From contig JADNRX010000061.1 of the NCBI GenBank assembly GCA_015501595.1, positions 124,001 to 188,000 on the forward strand: 64,000 nucleotides of DNA. Direction: 5' to 3'. Shown here in pieces: positions 63,901-64,000 of this stretch (the stretch's first letter is position 1; every line of letters begins with the position of its first letter). A program made the translations under genes and the position numbers. Below the pieces are notes generated by a model, which worked only from the letters and a program-made list of their open reading frames with translations, ran no database searches and had not been told where the DNA came from. Origin of the DNA: Hymenopellis radicata (taxonomy: Eukaryota; Basidiomycota; Agaricomycetes; Agaricales; Physalacriaceae).

Positions 63901-64000
63901 TTCATAGATCTATGTTCACGAGTAGGCCAGAGCGAGAGGACGCTGTCTTGCGATCAACATAGAGAGGCTCGATCTGAGTCCTACCGCGATTTACCGGGTG

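Overview
The window looks like a gene-poor, repeat-rich stretch of a filamentous basidiomycete (Agaricomycete) genome. The evidence is many short GT-AG introns of about 45-60 nt, an F-box/LRR family, a monocarboxylate-type MFS carrier, a secreted S33 peptidase and a P450 of agaricomycete style, and a fungal LINE with endonuclease, reverse transcriptase and RNase H. No rRNA, tRNA or CRISPR was found. The confident host genes are few: an F-box protein (two damaged copies), a P450 pseudogene, an MFS transporter (50.4-52.7 kb), a secreted S33 peptidase (55.1-57.2 kb) and a secreted alginate-lyase-fold protein (59.2-60.5 kb).

Most of the rest is duplications and transposons. D1 (2.7-7.9 kb, again at 36.75-40.7 kb) carries a small membrane protein, the F-box gene, a small spliced gene and a minus-strand gene. 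D2 (26.8-36.7 kb, again at 47.45-49.5 kb) carries a divergent gene pair. D3 is an inverted duplication (15.5-17.1 and 21.65-23.3 kb). D4 links 0.55-1.42 kb with 58.18-58.85 kb. Because D1 and D2 exist in occupied and empty versions, several transposons can be delimited to the base: an 835-bp TIR element with a 9-bp target duplication (TSD), a 379-bp MITE with a TA TSD, a 2.1-kb hAT-like element with an 8-bp TSD, and a 5.7-kb LINE with a 16-bp TSD, an A tail and an intact ORF. More 8-bp-TSD elements are at 11.3-12.9 kb (with another nested in its terminal repeat), 19.3-20.5 kb, 57.3 kb and 60.8-62.9 kb. Two of these interrupt coding sequences.

The most novel material is a recurring module of three parts scattered across the window in both orientations: (i) a small protein family with a conserved HID.EGTV..I....SISWDGE core (seven copies, about three open); (ii) an ~85-100 nt imperfect hairpin with paired changes between copies (ten copies, two behind a TATA box); (iii) a second unknown family with a PGAL[LI]L..RD core (four copies, most broken) behind a conserved GTGAGGTCATG promoter box. 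I recognise none of the three as a described family. An 11-mer telomere-like box, GGTTAGGGTTA, occurs seven times, some copies upstream of related sequence.

Exon boundaries were inferred by eye from splice signals and from comparing duplicate copies. Protein family names rest on motifs I can see, not on searches.
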